A stretch of DNA of 64,000 nt from Ornithinibacillus massiliensis (GCF_018310345.1 NZ_JAGXBY010000005.1:124001-188000); one strand, 5' to 3'; counted from the first letter of the stretch, positions 24,844-33,786 are shown. Program-made: numbers and translations. The notes: a model not told the origin generated them from the sequence alone.

Positions 24844-26523
24844 ATGAAAAGATTTCTGGTTATTATTGGTATCACCGTAATCCTTCTCATAACATTAGCT
24901 ATCGTAAATAATGCAGATAATCGAAGTACTTCTTCTGTGAAGGATGCGCAGCAGGCAAGGCATCATCCTGTTGAAAAAAGTCTTGATCAACAAAGTTCGA
25001 TAAACCGATTCATTTCTGATATACAAGCACAAGCAAAGGAGGGCAAACTACCCGGAGTATCATTCATTGCTGGGGAGACACTATTGGATGATGTTACCGA
25101 TCAATGGGGAGATCCCGCTGATTCAAGTCCTTCCGGTGAGACTGTATATATCGATTATCCAGATAAGAAAGTAGCCTTGGGCTATAATGGGGATATTATA
25201 TTCGATATCCGTTCCTTTGAAGATAGGCTCTCAGACATACGCTTTGCTGATATTATCAAGTCGTTAGGTGAAGCAGATGAACAACGTTATTATGAAGATG
25301 ATCAAGTGGACCAAATTATTCTCGTGTATCAAGTGAACGGTACATACCAACTAAAATGGGTGCTGCCAAGACCAACAGATAAGGAGGGTAATCCAGCACT
25401 CCATCATATTTCATTATCGATTGACCCTACTAAGTTAACCAGTAATCAACCAAGCGTTCTAGAGACGTTGACTCTTGATGAAAAAATAGGCCAAATGATT
25501 ATGGCTGGGATTGAGGGGACAACACCAGAACCAGAAACAATACGTTTAATTGAAAATTATAAGGTTGGTGGCATTATATTCTTTCGTAAAAATTTAACTA
25601 GCTATTCGCAGTCTTTGCAGCTAGTGAATGGAATTAAACGTGTAAATTCGGTCAATCCAATTCCATTGTTTTTATCTGTCGATCAGGAGGGCGGCCGGGT
25701 AACTAGACTTCCAGGCCTTGAAGAACTGCCTACTAATAAAGAGATTGGTTTACGGAATGACCCTAAATTGTCGTACCAAATAGGAAGTATATTAGCAGAA
25801 GCGTTACACGCATTTGGTATGAATATGAACTATGCTCCAGTAATCGATGTGAACAGCAATCCTAAAAATCCCGTAATTGGCGACCGTTCCTTTGGAGATA
25901 ATCCAAGTTTAGTAAGTACCCTTGGCATTCAGACGATGAAGGGTATGGAAGCGAATGATATTATACCAGTAGTCAAGCATTTTCCAGGACATGGGGATAC
26001 ATCAGTTGATTCACATCTAGAACTTCCTCAAATAGATAAGAGTTTAGAGGCGTTACATGAATTAGAGCTTATCCCATTTATCGATGCGATTGATGAGGGC
26101 GCTGATGTCGTCATGGTTGCGCATATACTTTTCCCTTTACTCGACTCAGAATTTCCGTCATCGATGTCCAAAGCGATTATGACGGATTTACTAAGGGAGG
26201 AGCTACATTTTGATGGTGTTATTGTAACCGATGATATGAATATGGATGCAATAGTCAATCATTATGAACCGGGAGAGGCTGCTGTTCAATCTGTAAAAGC
26301 TGGAAGTGATGTGATTTTAATTAGTAAGGAATATGACGATATCGTTCGTTCAATTGAGGCAATTAAGTCTGCTGTTGAAAAAGGTGAAATCAGTGAAGAG
26401 CGAATAAACGAGAGTGTTCAAAGAATATTAGCTGTAAAGGGAAAATATCAGATTACCGATGAGCAGGTAGCATATTATGACCTGGAACAGATTAATAAAA
26501 AAATTAAAGAGGAGCAGCAATAG
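24844..26523 (+). CDS. Beta-N-acetylhexosaminidase (GH3) with N-terminal DUF4309 domain
   Basis: 559 residues from the ATG at 24844 (GGGAG ahead). Residues 1-23 are an uncleaved anchor or signal peptide. Residues 60-192 match a DUF4309 (YjgB-like) domain (PGVSFIAGETLLDDVTDQWGDP, DIIFDIRSFEDRLSDIRF). Residues 205-550 are a GH3 hexosaminidase: VDQEGGRVTRLPG, VVKHFPGHGDTSVDSHLELP with the Asp/His dyad at 389-391, and the nucleophile Asp463 in VIVTDDMNMDAI. It should remove N-acetylglucosamine from muropeptides outside the membrane, as NagZ does. The DUF4309 fusion is unusual. Confidence 0.9.
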   Translation: MKRFLVIIGITVILLITLAIVNNADNRSTSSVKDAQQARHHPVEKSLDQQSSINRFISDIQAQAKEGKLPGVSFIAGETLLDDVTDQWGDPADSSPSGETVYIDYPDKKVALGYNGDIIFDIRSFEDRLSDIRFADIIKSLGEADEQRYYEDDQVDQIILVYQVNGTYQLKWVLPRPTDKEGNPALHHISLSIDPTKLTSNQPSVLETLTLDEKIGQMIMAGIEGTTPEPETIRLIENYKVGGIIFFRKNLTSYSQSLQLVNGIKRVNSVNPIPLFLSVDQEGGRVTRLPGLEELPTNKEIGLRNDPKLSYQIGSILAEALHAFGMNMNYAPVIDVNSNPKNPVIGDRSFGDNPSLVSTLGIQTMKGMEANDIIPVVKHFPGHGDTSVDSHLELPQIDKSLEALHELELIPFIDAIDEGADVVMVAHILFPLLDSEFPSSMSKAIMTDLLREELHFDGVIVTDDMNMDAIVNHYEPGEAAVQSVKAGSDVILISKEYDDIVRSIEAIKSAVEKGEISEERINESVQRILAVKGKYQITDEQVAYYDLEQINKKIKEEQQ

Positions 26524-26547
26524 GGGCTTTCTGGTAAGTTCCTATTG

Positions 26548-27117
26548 TTAGTCCTCCCAATAAAATAGCGCATCAAAAAGCTTATACGGTGGATCGGCGA
26601 GAATGGTAGGGATTTTTGTTTGAAAAGGAAGTGGTTCATTCAAATAGGTCTTATCTAAAATGGTGAAGTGGAACTTCTCTAAGACTCTTTTTATCCCGCT
26701 TATCTCATCTTCCCAGTCTCCTGGTGGAAGCGAGCCGACTGAATGATTTGAAATGAAATCACTAGATCCACCATTTCTATGTTTCGTAATCTCGCTTTCT
26801 CCGAATATAGCTACTGGGGCAAGCCGATTAATATATACCCTAATTCCATCAATCCATAGCTCATAATCCTTTTGTTCCGAAGAGCTACCGTCCTTTTTAT
26901 AGCAGAATACATCTACATAAGAAGCATAACCACTTCCATAGCTATCAAAGTTTGCCTCAATAGCTAGATTCTTAATTGCGGAGATTGATCCAACTACACT
27001 AGCAATATAATCATTCACTGCCTCATGGTCATATTCCTCCAAGTTATATGGATGAAATTCGCCAACCGGATTTCCCTTAATAATTCTTTTTAGTTCTTCA
27101 TTTGTGAATGTGGACAT
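26548..27117 (-). CDS. Hypothetical cytoplasmic protein
   Basis: 189 residues, acidic, no signal or membrane segment. A repeated aromatic and acidic pattern (DSYGSGYASYVDVFCYKKDG, YELWIDGIRVYINRLAPVAIFGESEI, LADPPYKLFDALFYWED) suggests a globular alpha/beta fold. Its size and composition resemble the many single-domain proteins found beside toxins or nutrient genes, but no toxin is adjacent. AGGAGG precedes the ATG by 5 bases. I do not recognise the family. Confidence 0.6.
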   Translation of the reverse strand: MSTFTNEELKRIIKGNPVGEFHPYNLEEYDHEAVNDYIASVVGSISAIKNLAIEANFDSYGSGYASYVDVFCYKKDGSSSEQKDYELWIDGIRVYINRLAPVAIFGESEITKHRNGGSSDFISNHSVGSLPPGDWEDEISGIKRVLEKFHFTILDKTYLNEPLPFQTKIPTILADPPYKLFDALFYWED

Positions 27118-27234
27118 AACTACCTCCTAAGTAAAAAAATCCTATCATATTAAAACAATCGATACTAGTGATGTACTTTCATTATACATCAAAAATGAGT
27201 GGGGATATATTATGGTTGCAAGTGGAATTGGAAA

Positions 27235-27260
27235 AGGAGAAAGGCACACAGCCTTCCTCT
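27235..27260. terminator. Terminator between the 26548 and 27270 genes
   Basis: AGGAGAAAGGC (27235-27245) pairs with GCCTTCCTCT (27251-27260), 5-base loop, long T-run on the plus side. On the minus strand it follows the anti-sigma gene and is probably its terminator. Confidence 0.65.
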
Positions 27261-27269
27261 TTTTTTTCA

Positions 27270-29333
27270 TCATGGTGTCCATGCATTGTGCAATATTCCT
27301 ACTAACTTCCATTCGTTGTTGTATGGTTCAAAGATTAACGTCAATTGAAGCCAGCTTAAATCATCTCCTGGTATAGTTTCATTGAATGAATACTGGACCA
27401 TGTGGGCATCAGGGTATTCTCCTCGTATAATGTCGGTAAAAAACTCTGGACCACTTAGGTCTTGTTGATTGATAAAGATAGAATCTGGTTCTTGTTTGGT
27501 ATAAACATAGTTATCCAAGTACTCAGCAGGTGACATATCAATCGGTAAGCCGCTTGATCCATGGTCTCCCCAGTGATAAACCGTTTTATTCTGTAATAAC
27601 CCAGAAATCTCGTTAGCTTGGAAGATTACTGGTTCGTGCTCTTCTGTTAATGGTGTTGAATTTAGCTGTAGGAATGGTGCAAAGACAACACCTTTTTCAG
27701 GGTGAACATGATTAGCGAGTTCAGTCATATTTCTTGTTGCAAGTAAATCGAATACGGTTTCTGCATGTTCAACAATACCAGGTTGTTTGTAAAGTAGCTC
27801 CAGTGATAAAATAGCTGTTTCTTCCTTTGGATAGGTTACGGTACCATCAAAAGAAAACCGGAGCTCATAATGATCTAAGCTATAGGATAGATAGCGTAAT
27901 CCGTTTGCTTCATCCATATAGGTGGAACTTGGCTGCCCTAATGCCGCTTCGATATCATTTACAGTTACATTATCACCAGGATTTAATTCATACTGGTATT
28001 TCGTATATAGATTTCCCCCCCCGGACTTAATAAATAGATGGTCGCCATAAACATCTGCCACACCATTCTCTACTGTAAATGATTCAAACGCTTCCCCGTA
28101 CTGATTAGGGAAGATGGAAGAATCTGCTGGAAGCTGAATGGTCATTAAATTAGGTAATCTCCCTATAGAGGCATAAGAAAGTAAATCAGCCGTTAGCATT
28201 TCTTCAAGCGTTGGAATCTCAGATGCCATCCATCCTTCATATTCATACCCTTCCACTAATTCAGCCCCATGTTGAATGAGCAGGTCTTTAATAGACTGAT
28301 CATTAAATTTACTAGCCATCCATAGTACGGTCACATCATTATTAGAAGTAACGGTTGTATTGGGATTGGCATTAGCTTCTAATAAAAGTTTCGCCATCTC
28401 GGTCTGATGTCCATAAACTGCTAGAACTAGTGCATTATAATCACGTGCATTGCGGTGTTCGATATTCGCTCCATTTTCGATAAGCAGGGAAGCGACTTCT
28501 GTACTAGTTGTCAATGTTAGTGGGGTGTCCTTATTTTTGTCTAAACTGTTCGGATCAGCTCCAGCAAGAAGTAATGATTCCACCACTGTATCCAGGTTAT
28601 CTTTCGCAGCAAGCTGTAGGGCACGATCTGGATTTGCTCCTTCTTGTATATGCCCTAAAATAGTGTCCCAATCTCGTTCGCTAGGTGCCTTTGCTAACTC
28701 TTGATCTATTAATTCCTCTACATTTATACTTTCCTCTGGCTGCTCTTCTGGTTCATCTTCCGAATCTTCTACAACTAAATATTCATCGGTGTAGAAAACT
28801 TCTTTGAAATTCTGCCATTCTGCTGTATTCATCTCATACTGTTTACCATCTATCATAACCACATTGGAATCACTGAAATGAAAGGCTCCTATTAGCTGAT
28901 TCTGGTTGTTGTATACCTCTAGTGTTTCAGCAAACTGGGTATCGCTAGCTACAGTTTCTACTAGTTCCGTATCCTCCATCTTCTCGTAGAACAAGTTAAT
29001 GATAGCTTGATCGTCTGAGGTGTAGGTATTACCGTTAAGCTCTCCACTAATTTTAGAAACCTCATCCTCTATAAAATTAGTTAATAATAAGGTGGACTGC
29101 TGTTCTTTGCCAAGGGCTCCATACAGTAATAGGCTGAATATAAATGCTGCTGCTAAAGCACCGATTGTAGCGGCTATACCCTTATAATTTCGTTTTTTCT
29201 TCGGTTTAATATTCGCTGCTCTAGTATTTAAGATGGTTCTCTTTATCTGCAATTCTCTTTCTTTATTTAAGTTAGGCTTTGGCATTATACGTAAGTGTTC
29301 ATCTAGCTGCTCTAGGTGATTTAGTTTCTTCAT
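27270..29333 (-). CDS. Predicted anti-sigma membrane protein with extracytoplasmic ankyrin repeats
   Basis: 687 residues. Residues 1-50 form a short cytoplasmic helical segment (LDEHLRIMPKPNLNKERELQIKRTIL) ending in KKKR; 51-73 is the only membrane helix, so by the positive-inside rule the rest is outside. Residues 80-185 are a mixed domain, 186-205 an acidic linker, 235-362 about four ankyrin repeats (VVESLLLAGADPNSLDKNKDTPL, VASLLIENGANIEHRN, MAKLLLEANANPNT, IKDLLIQHGAEL). Near 455-520 a segment resembles part of DUF4309, and a further C-terminal domain follows. The gene overlaps the ECF sigma gene by 35 bp, so an anti-sigma role is inferred. Confidence 0.75.
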   Translation of the reverse strand: MKKLNHLEQLDEHLRIMPKPNLNKERELQIKRTILNTRAANIKPKKKRNYKGIAATIGALAAAFIFSLLLYGALGKEQQSTLLLTNFIEDEVSKISGELNGNTYTSDDQAIINLFYEKMEDTELVETVASDTQFAETLEVYNNQNQLIGAFHFSDSNVVMIDGKQYEMNTAEWQNFKEVFYTDEYLVVEDSEDEPEEQPEESINVEELIDQELAKAPSERDWDTILGHIQEGANPDRALQLAAKDNLDTVVESLLLAGADPNSLDKNKDTPLTLTTSTEVASLLIENGANIEHRNARDYNALVLAVYGHQTEMAKLLLEANANPNTTVTSNNDVTVLWMASKFNDQSIKDLLIQHGAELVEGYEYEGWMASEIPTLEEMLTADLLSYASIGRLPNLMTIQLPADSSIFPNQYGEAFESFTVENGVADVYGDHLFIKSGGGNLYTKYQYELNPGDNVTVNDIEAALGQPSSTYMDEANGLRYLSYSLDHYELRFSFDGTVTYPKEETAILSLELLYKQPGIVEHAETVFDLLATRNMTELANHVHPEKGVVFAPFLQLNSTPLTEEHEPVIFQANEISGLLQNKTVYHWGDHGSSGLPIDMSPAEYLDNYVYTKQEPDSIFINQQDLSGPEFFTDIIRGEYPDAHMVQYSFNETIPGDDLSWLQLTLIFEPYNNEWKLVGILHNAWTP

Positions 29334-29841
29334 AAGAGAAACACCTCCTTAACTCTTCGTGTAAGGCTATTTTTGCCCGATGATGTGTCGACTTTACTTT
29401 ACTTTCGCTCCATTTCAATATATTGGCCGTTTCTTGTACAGAAAGTTCCTTGATTCCACGTAGAATAATCACATCTTGGTAATTAGGCTTTAAGAGTTGA
29501 ATGCATTCATAGATAGCCTTTGTATCTTCATTTAAGTCTAGTATGGCTTCGGGAGAATTCACTGTTTTAGGTTCATTGGCTTGATCAAGTGGCACGGTAG
29601 TAGCGTATTTTTTGGCCTTCTTTTTCCTAGTTTCATCAATGGCTAGATTTCGCGCGATACTAAATAACCATGTTTTCGGTGTAGCATTTTCTTTAAAGCT
29701 TGTAAACCCCTTCAATGCTTTTATAAAGACTTCCTGCAGCAAGTCTTCAGCATCTCTTGGGCCAATCCTGTATAGTAAAAAATGATAGATATCATTTCCA
29801 TACTGTTCAAACCAATTCGATATAATCTCATTATGCGACAC
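29299..29841 (-). CDS. ECF-type RNA polymerase sigma factor
   Basis: 180 residues from a GTG with GGAGG 9 bases ahead. Region 2 (about 8-75: YGNDIYHFLLYRIGPRDAEDLLQEVFIKALKG, then TWLFSIARNLAIDETRK) and region 4 (115-170: LKPNYQDVIILRGIKELSVQETANILKWSESKVKSTHHRAKIAL) are intact with a short linker, as in SigX/SigV-type sigmas. It overlaps its presumed membrane anti-sigma partner and is preceded by a promoter of the type it would recognise, so positive autoregulation is expected. Confidence 0.93.
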   Translation of the reverse strand: MSHNEIISNWFEQYGNDIYHFLLYRIGPRDAEDLLQEVFIKALKGFTSFKENATPKTWLFSIARNLAIDETRKKKAKKYATTVPLDQANEPKTVNSPEAILDLNEDTKAIYECIQLLKPNYQDVIILRGIKELSVQETANILKWSESKVKSTHHRAKIALHEELRRCFSYEETKSPRAAR

Positions 29842-29870
29842 AATCCATCACCTCCTGGTTTTCAATAAAT

Positions 29871-29898
29871 TAGACGTAGAACAGAAAAATAAATTGCA
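29871..29898 (-). promoter_or_regulatory. Candidate ECF autoregulatory promoter
   Basis: On the minus strand TGCAAT (29898-29893), a spacer of exactly 16 bases, then CGTC (29876-29873). This layout fits ECF promoters of Bacillus (TGnAAC-type -35, CGTC/CGTA -10). The start would fall about 25 bases before the sigma gene GTG. Confidence 0.6.
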
Positions 29899-30040
29899 TT
29901 TTATTCGGATATTTTTAAAAAATAGGCTAGGCTACAATTATCCTATTTTTGATATAAGGACGCTGTATTGCTATTTCATTCTAGTTATCTATATAATTGT
30001 AGAAGTATATAGCTTTACATAAGATTAAGGGGGGATTACA

Positions 30041-30325
30041 GTGCAGAACAATAAACATGATTTAAATAAAATTGCTAATCGAGAAGCATTAATAGGTGTC
30101 GGGTTAGCCGTCATTAATTTTATTTGGTGGTATGCTTTTGCATATGGTTTAGGAAGTAAGGACCCTGCGGAGTATAAGTTTATCTTTGGTTTACCAGATT
30201 GGTTTTTTTATAGTTGTGTAGTGGGATTTATTGTAATGGTAGTTTTAGTCATCATTGTTGTCAAGGCATTCTTTGTAGAGGTTCCCTTTGAGGACGAAGA
30301 TGAAGAGGGGGATAGTGAACGATGA
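30041..30325 (+). CDS. yhdT: YhdT family small membrane protein
   Basis: 94 residues from a GTG after GGGGGG. Two membrane segments with the YhdT motif INFIWWYAFAYGLGS and FIFGLPDWFFYSCVVGF, then an acidic tail (FEDEDEEGDSER). It overlaps panF by 4 bp. The same gene pair, yhdT-panF, exists in enterobacteria, which supports a role as an accessory subunit of the pantothenate symporter. Confidence 0.85.
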   Translation: MQNNKHDLNKIANREALIGVGLAVINFIWWYAFAYGLGSKDPAEYKFIFGLPDWFFYSCVVGFIVMVVLVIIVVKAFFVEVPFEDEDEEGDSER

Positions 30326-31809
30326 ATTTAGTTGCATTCATACCATTATTTGTATTTTTAGTACTTATTTTTCTAGTTGGGTTGTATGCTAGCAGATTTG
30401 TGCAGTCGTCTAATTCGTTTATGCAGGAGTATTTTCTAGGGGAGCGTAGTTTAGGAGGATTTGTCCTTGCGATGACAATGACAGCTACATATGGAAGTGC
30501 AAGTAGTTTTATTGGTGGACCAGGAACAGCCTATACACAAGGGCTTGGTTGGGTTCTACTTGCAATGTCTCAGGTGGTTACTGGATATTTTGTATTAATG
30601 GTATTAGGGAAAAAGTTTGCTATCGTAACGCGGAAATATAAAGCGATAACGATGGTAGATTTCTTGAAGGGACGTTATAAATCACCAGTTGTCGTAGTAC
30701 TTTCAGCAATTAGTATTGTTGTCTTTTTATTCTCTGCTATGGCCGCACAGTGGATTGGTGGGGCTAGATTAATTGAGTCCTTAACCGGTATGTCGTACAC
30801 CACAGCCTTATTTATCTTTGCGGTTTCCGTACTCATTTACGTAACCATTGGAGGATTCCGTGCCGTGGCGTTAACGGATGCCATACAAGGAAGCTTCATG
30901 TTTGTAGGGACGTTAATCCTGCTTATTGCAACCATAATTGCAGGTGGAGGCATTCCTAACATTATTGCGGATTTAACTGCTGAAAATCCAAACCTTATCT
31001 CTCCTTTTGGAGCAGAAGGAACCTTATCACCTGCCTATGTATCATCTTTTTGGATTTTAGTTGGTGTAGGGGTAGTGGCATTACCACAAATCGCTGTTAG
31101 AGCTATGTCTTATAAAAGTGCCAAATCGATGCACCGTGCTTTGATCATTGGCACGATTGTTGTTGGTTTCATCATGCTGAATATGCATCTAATTGGTGTA
31201 TTTGCTAGAGCCATTCTTCCGGGTATAGAAATTGGAGATCAAGTAATGCCATTAATTGCTTTAGAAACGATGCCAGCATGGTTAGCAGGAATTGTACTAG
31301 CAGCTCCAATGGCGGCCATTATGTCTACAGTAGATTCATTGCTTATTCTAGTTAGTTCCACGGTCATTAAAGATGTATATATAAATTATGTTAAACCAGA
31401 TGCATCACAACAGACCGTTAAAAGGATGAGTCTATCGGTTACGGCAATACTAGGCGTAATTGTCTTTATAATGGCCCTTAATCCACCTGAGTTGATTATT
31501 TGGCTTAACCTATTTGCCTTCGGAGGGCTAGAGGCGGCGTTTATTTGGCCGATTGTTCTAGGTCTTTACTGGAAAAACGGAAATAAGTATGGTGCGATTG
31601 CCTCTATTATTACTGGAGTAGGAATTTATTTGTTGTCCGATCTTTTACCAAAACTATTACCATCGTACAGTGATACCTTCGAGGTCATATTCAAGCCTTT
31701 CGGTATCCACGCTGTAGTAGTCCCAGTTGTTGTGTCATTCTTTGCCTATGTCATTGTTAGCTTAATTACAAAGAAATCGATACCAAATGAATTAAAACCA
31801 ACTTATTAA
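30322..31809 (+). CDS. panF: Sodium/pantothenate symporter
   Basis: 495 residues, about 13 membrane segments, SSS family. The signature region GGFRAVALTDAIQGSFMFVGT and the N-terminal ATYGSASSFIGGPGTAYTQGLGWVLLAMSQ correspond to PanF. It imports pantothenate for coenzyme A synthesis with sodium. Translation is coupled to yhdT through an ATGA overlap. Confidence 0.92.
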   Translation: MNLVAFIPLFVFLVLIFLVGLYASRFVQSSNSFMQEYFLGERSLGGFVLAMTMTATYGSASSFIGGPGTAYTQGLGWVLLAMSQVVTGYFVLMVLGKKFAIVTRKYKAITMVDFLKGRYKSPVVVVLSAISIVVFLFSAMAAQWIGGARLIESLTGMSYTTALFIFAVSVLIYVTIGGFRAVALTDAIQGSFMFVGTLILLIATIIAGGGIPNIIADLTAENPNLISPFGAEGTLSPAYVSSFWILVGVGVVALPQIAVRAMSYKSAKSMHRALIIGTIVVGFIMLNMHLIGVFARAILPGIEIGDQVMPLIALETMPAWLAGIVLAAPMAAIMSTVDSLLILVSSTVIKDVYINYVKPDASQQTVKRMSLSVTAILGVIVFIMALNPPELIIWLNLFAFGGLEAAFIWPIVLGLYWKNGNKYGAIASIITGVGIYLLSDLLPKLLPSYSDTFEVIFKPFGIHAVVVPVVVSFFAYVIVSLITKKSIPNELKPTY

Positions 31810-31816
31810 AAGGAAT

Positions 31817-32017
31817 AGACCGGGGAGAGAGTAAAACTAAATGTCAGACTGAGTGATATACGGTACTAGCTCGGGAAGTATATGGTTGCTTTATCGGGTG
31901 GTTGAACTTATTGTTCGTTTAAATGACACCTGTAAACTGTAAGTATGTTTCCTGAATCAAGTCTTTATTAATCATTCGGTATTGGGTTTTCTTCAATATT
32001 ATTGTCCCGGTCTTTTT
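31817..32017 (+). ncRNA. Candidate structured leader or small RNA
   Basis: The gap between panF and the DCC gene is bracketed by AGACCGGG (31817-31824) and CCCGGTCT (32006-32013), the latter followed by a run of five T. Inside lie a two-part hairpin (GGTG 31897-31900/CACC 31927-31930 and GAAC 31904-31907/GTTC 31913-31916) and a second one (TATTG 31980-31984/CAATA 31994-31998). No ORF fills it. It matches no riboswitch class I know by eye. Confidence is low because such pairings can occur by chance. Confidence 0.35.
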
Positions 32018-32042
32018 CTAAAAGGGAAAGAAGGTTTTGTGA

Positions 32043-32438
32043 ATGAGAAGAATCATCCTATTCGATGGGGTTTGTAATTTTTGCAATTCTAGTGTCCAAT
32101 TTATCATTAAAAGAGATACAAAAGGGCGCTACAAGTTTACCTCATTACAAAGTCCCATTGGCCAACAGCTATTAAAAGAGAATGAGATTCCAGATGAATT
32201 GGATAGCTTTATCTATTTAGAAGGAAATACAGTTTATTATAAATCGACGGCAGCATTGAAAGTATGTAAAGGGTTGAAGGGACCTTGGAAGTTCATGTAT
32301 GCATTTATAGTCGTACCTAGACCGATAAGGGATTTAGTGTATGGAGTTATTGCCAAGAATCGCTATAAATGGTTCGGTAAACGAGAGAAGTGCATGATAC
32401 CAACTCCTGAGCAGCGGGAACGTTTTTTAGATGCATAA
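32043..32438 (+). CDS. DCC family thiol-disulfide oxidoreductase (DUF393, YuxK-like)
   Basis: 131 residues. The N-terminal FDGVCNFCNSSVQFIIKRD contains the family motif DxxCxxC, with the thioredoxin-like Cys pair at 11 and 14. The rest (FTSLQSPIGQQLL, YKSTAALKVCKGL, KNRYKWFGKREKC) is typical of YuxK. The physiological partner is not known. AAGG lies 8 bases before the ATG. Confidence 0.9.
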   Translation: MRRIILFDGVCNFCNSSVQFIIKRDTKGRYKFTSLQSPIGQQLLKENEIPDELDSFIYLEGNTVYYKSTAALKVCKGLKGPWKFMYAFIVVPRPIRDLVYGVIAKNRYKWFGKREKCMIPTPEQRERFLDA

Positions 32439-32539
32439 TTCAGCCTTAAGACGGAGCTTCACTACTTCATCAGTACGTTGTGTAATCTGTGCCCTGTATT
32501 AAACTAGAGATAGTAAATCGTTCACAGGAGGATACGGGT

Positions 32540-33607
32540 ATGGTTACGGATATTATCAGTAGGATATTTGGTGGTACGAAACAAAAGGTTGTTCAAGAGG
32601 AATCCATTGCTATTCACAAATTAAGTGACTTGATTATTTCGGTTGATTCGGCAGAGGTGGAGGTTATTCCACATGAATCGTCGTCAGTAGATATAAAGCT
32701 TGAGTCTTTTGAAGGTGGGCCAGTTTTAGAGACTACTAAAACAGACGACACATTATTGATTACAGCAAAAAGAGAACGGCAGGGTATCGTTTTTCTATGG
32801 GGTAATGTAACGAAGTGTAAACTACAACTCCATATCCCTGTTGATATAGCGGATAATGTAGACATTACAGCGACATCAGGAAAAATAGCTTTAACCCACC
32901 TAATTGCCAATACAGTTCGAATAATGGCAACCTCTGGTACCGTCAATCTAGCAAAGGTAACTGCTAGTAAGCTGACGTTAAATACAACATCAGGGAAAAT
33001 AAGAGCGAAAGAATTAAAAACAGAGAAGCTATCCTTCGTAGCAAACTCTGGTATAGCAGAAATCCATTCATCTTATGGGAATATCCATGGGAGCGTTGGT
33101 TCAGGCAGTATACGATTAACGGAAGCTAAGGGAGAAGAGTTAGAATTAAAAGCGGGTTCTGGAAAATTGATCCTAAGAGAAGTCTATATGAAGCAAGCTG
33201 CGGTTCGTTCCAATTCCGGGATGATTGAAGCAAAAAGCTTCTATGGCGAGACAACAAATGCCCATGTAGGTTCTGGTAAAATTAGCTTTCGTGACTTTAG
33301 TGGAGCGTTAAAGGCTAACGCTTATTCAGGTAATATTAATCTATCTGTTTCGGAGAACGCTGGCTTAGATTTAAAAACTGGAAGTGGTAATATTCGCGTA
33401 GGGTTCCAAGAATATGAACTAAATTCCGTGTTTGATATTAAAACGGGATCAGGTAGTATTGTTACGAATCTCCCTATGAAGGTAGAACAACGAGAGAAAC
33501 ATCATATAGTAGGTAAATCTGGTTATGCAGATAATCTGATTCGCGTCCGTACCGGTTCTGGAAATGCAGAACTATACACAGAAAAATCATCGATTATGAA
33601 TCAATAA
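32540..33607 (+). CDS. DUF4097 family beta-strand repeat protein
   Basis: 355 residues from the ATG at 32540 with AGGAGG 7 bases ahead. From about residue 90 to the end the protein is a series of short strand-turn repeats with Ser-Gly turns (TSGKIAL, TSGTVNL, GSGKLIL, SGNINL, GSGNIRVGF, GSGSIVTNL, GSGNAELY), the right-handed beta-solenoid of DUF4097/LiaG-like proteins. It has no signal peptide. Relatives are linked to envelope stress responses; no sensor kinase is adjacent here. Confidence 0.8.
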   Translation: MVTDIISRIFGGTKQKVVQEESIAIHKLSDLIISVDSAEVEVIPHESSSVDIKLESFEGGPVLETTKTDDTLLITAKRERQGIVFLWGNVTKCKLQLHIPVDIADNVDITATSGKIALTHLIANTVRIMATSGTVNLAKVTASKLTLNTTSGKIRAKELKTEKLSFVANSGIAEIHSSYGNIHGSVGSGSIRLTEAKGEELELKAGSGKLILREVYMKQAAVRSNSGMIEAKSFYGETTNAHVGSGKISFRDFSGALKANAYSGNINLSVSENAGLDLKTGSGNIRVGFQEYELNSVFDIKTGSGSIVTNLPMKVEQREKHHIVGKSGYADNLIRVRTGSGNAELYTEKSSIMNQ

Positions 33608-33635
33608 AGGAAGAGAATTGTCTCTTTCTTTTTTT
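33608..33635 (+). terminator. Terminator of the DUF4097 gene
   Basis: AGGAAGAGA (33608-33616) with TCTCTTTCT (33621-33629), tetraloop ATTG, then seven T. Confidence 0.85.
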
Positions 33636-33731
33636 GATGGGGAAGATTTGTGCATAATTTGGTGGATTCGCTTGATACTCAAACCATAACAATGATGATG
33701 AAGAAAACTTTTCTAACTGAGAATAATTAAA

Positions 33732-33762
33732 AAAGATGACGAGAAATAGTCTCATCATCTTT
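33732..33762 (-). terminator. Terminator of acetoacetate-CoA ligase gene
   Basis: Minus-strand stem AAAGATGATGAGA/TCTCGTCATCTTT (one mismatch) with 5-base loop, then six T. Confidence 0.85.
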
Positions 33763-33786
33763 GTGTAACGTATAAAAGTTCATAGC

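Noticed and set aside
27827..28704. Plus-strand frames opposite the ankyrin protein
   Set aside because: Reverse-frame shadows of the ankyrin coding sequence.
31810..32042. T-box or known riboswitch
   Set aside because: No T-box sequence, no SAM, TPP, FMN or cobalamin core visible; only generic stems.
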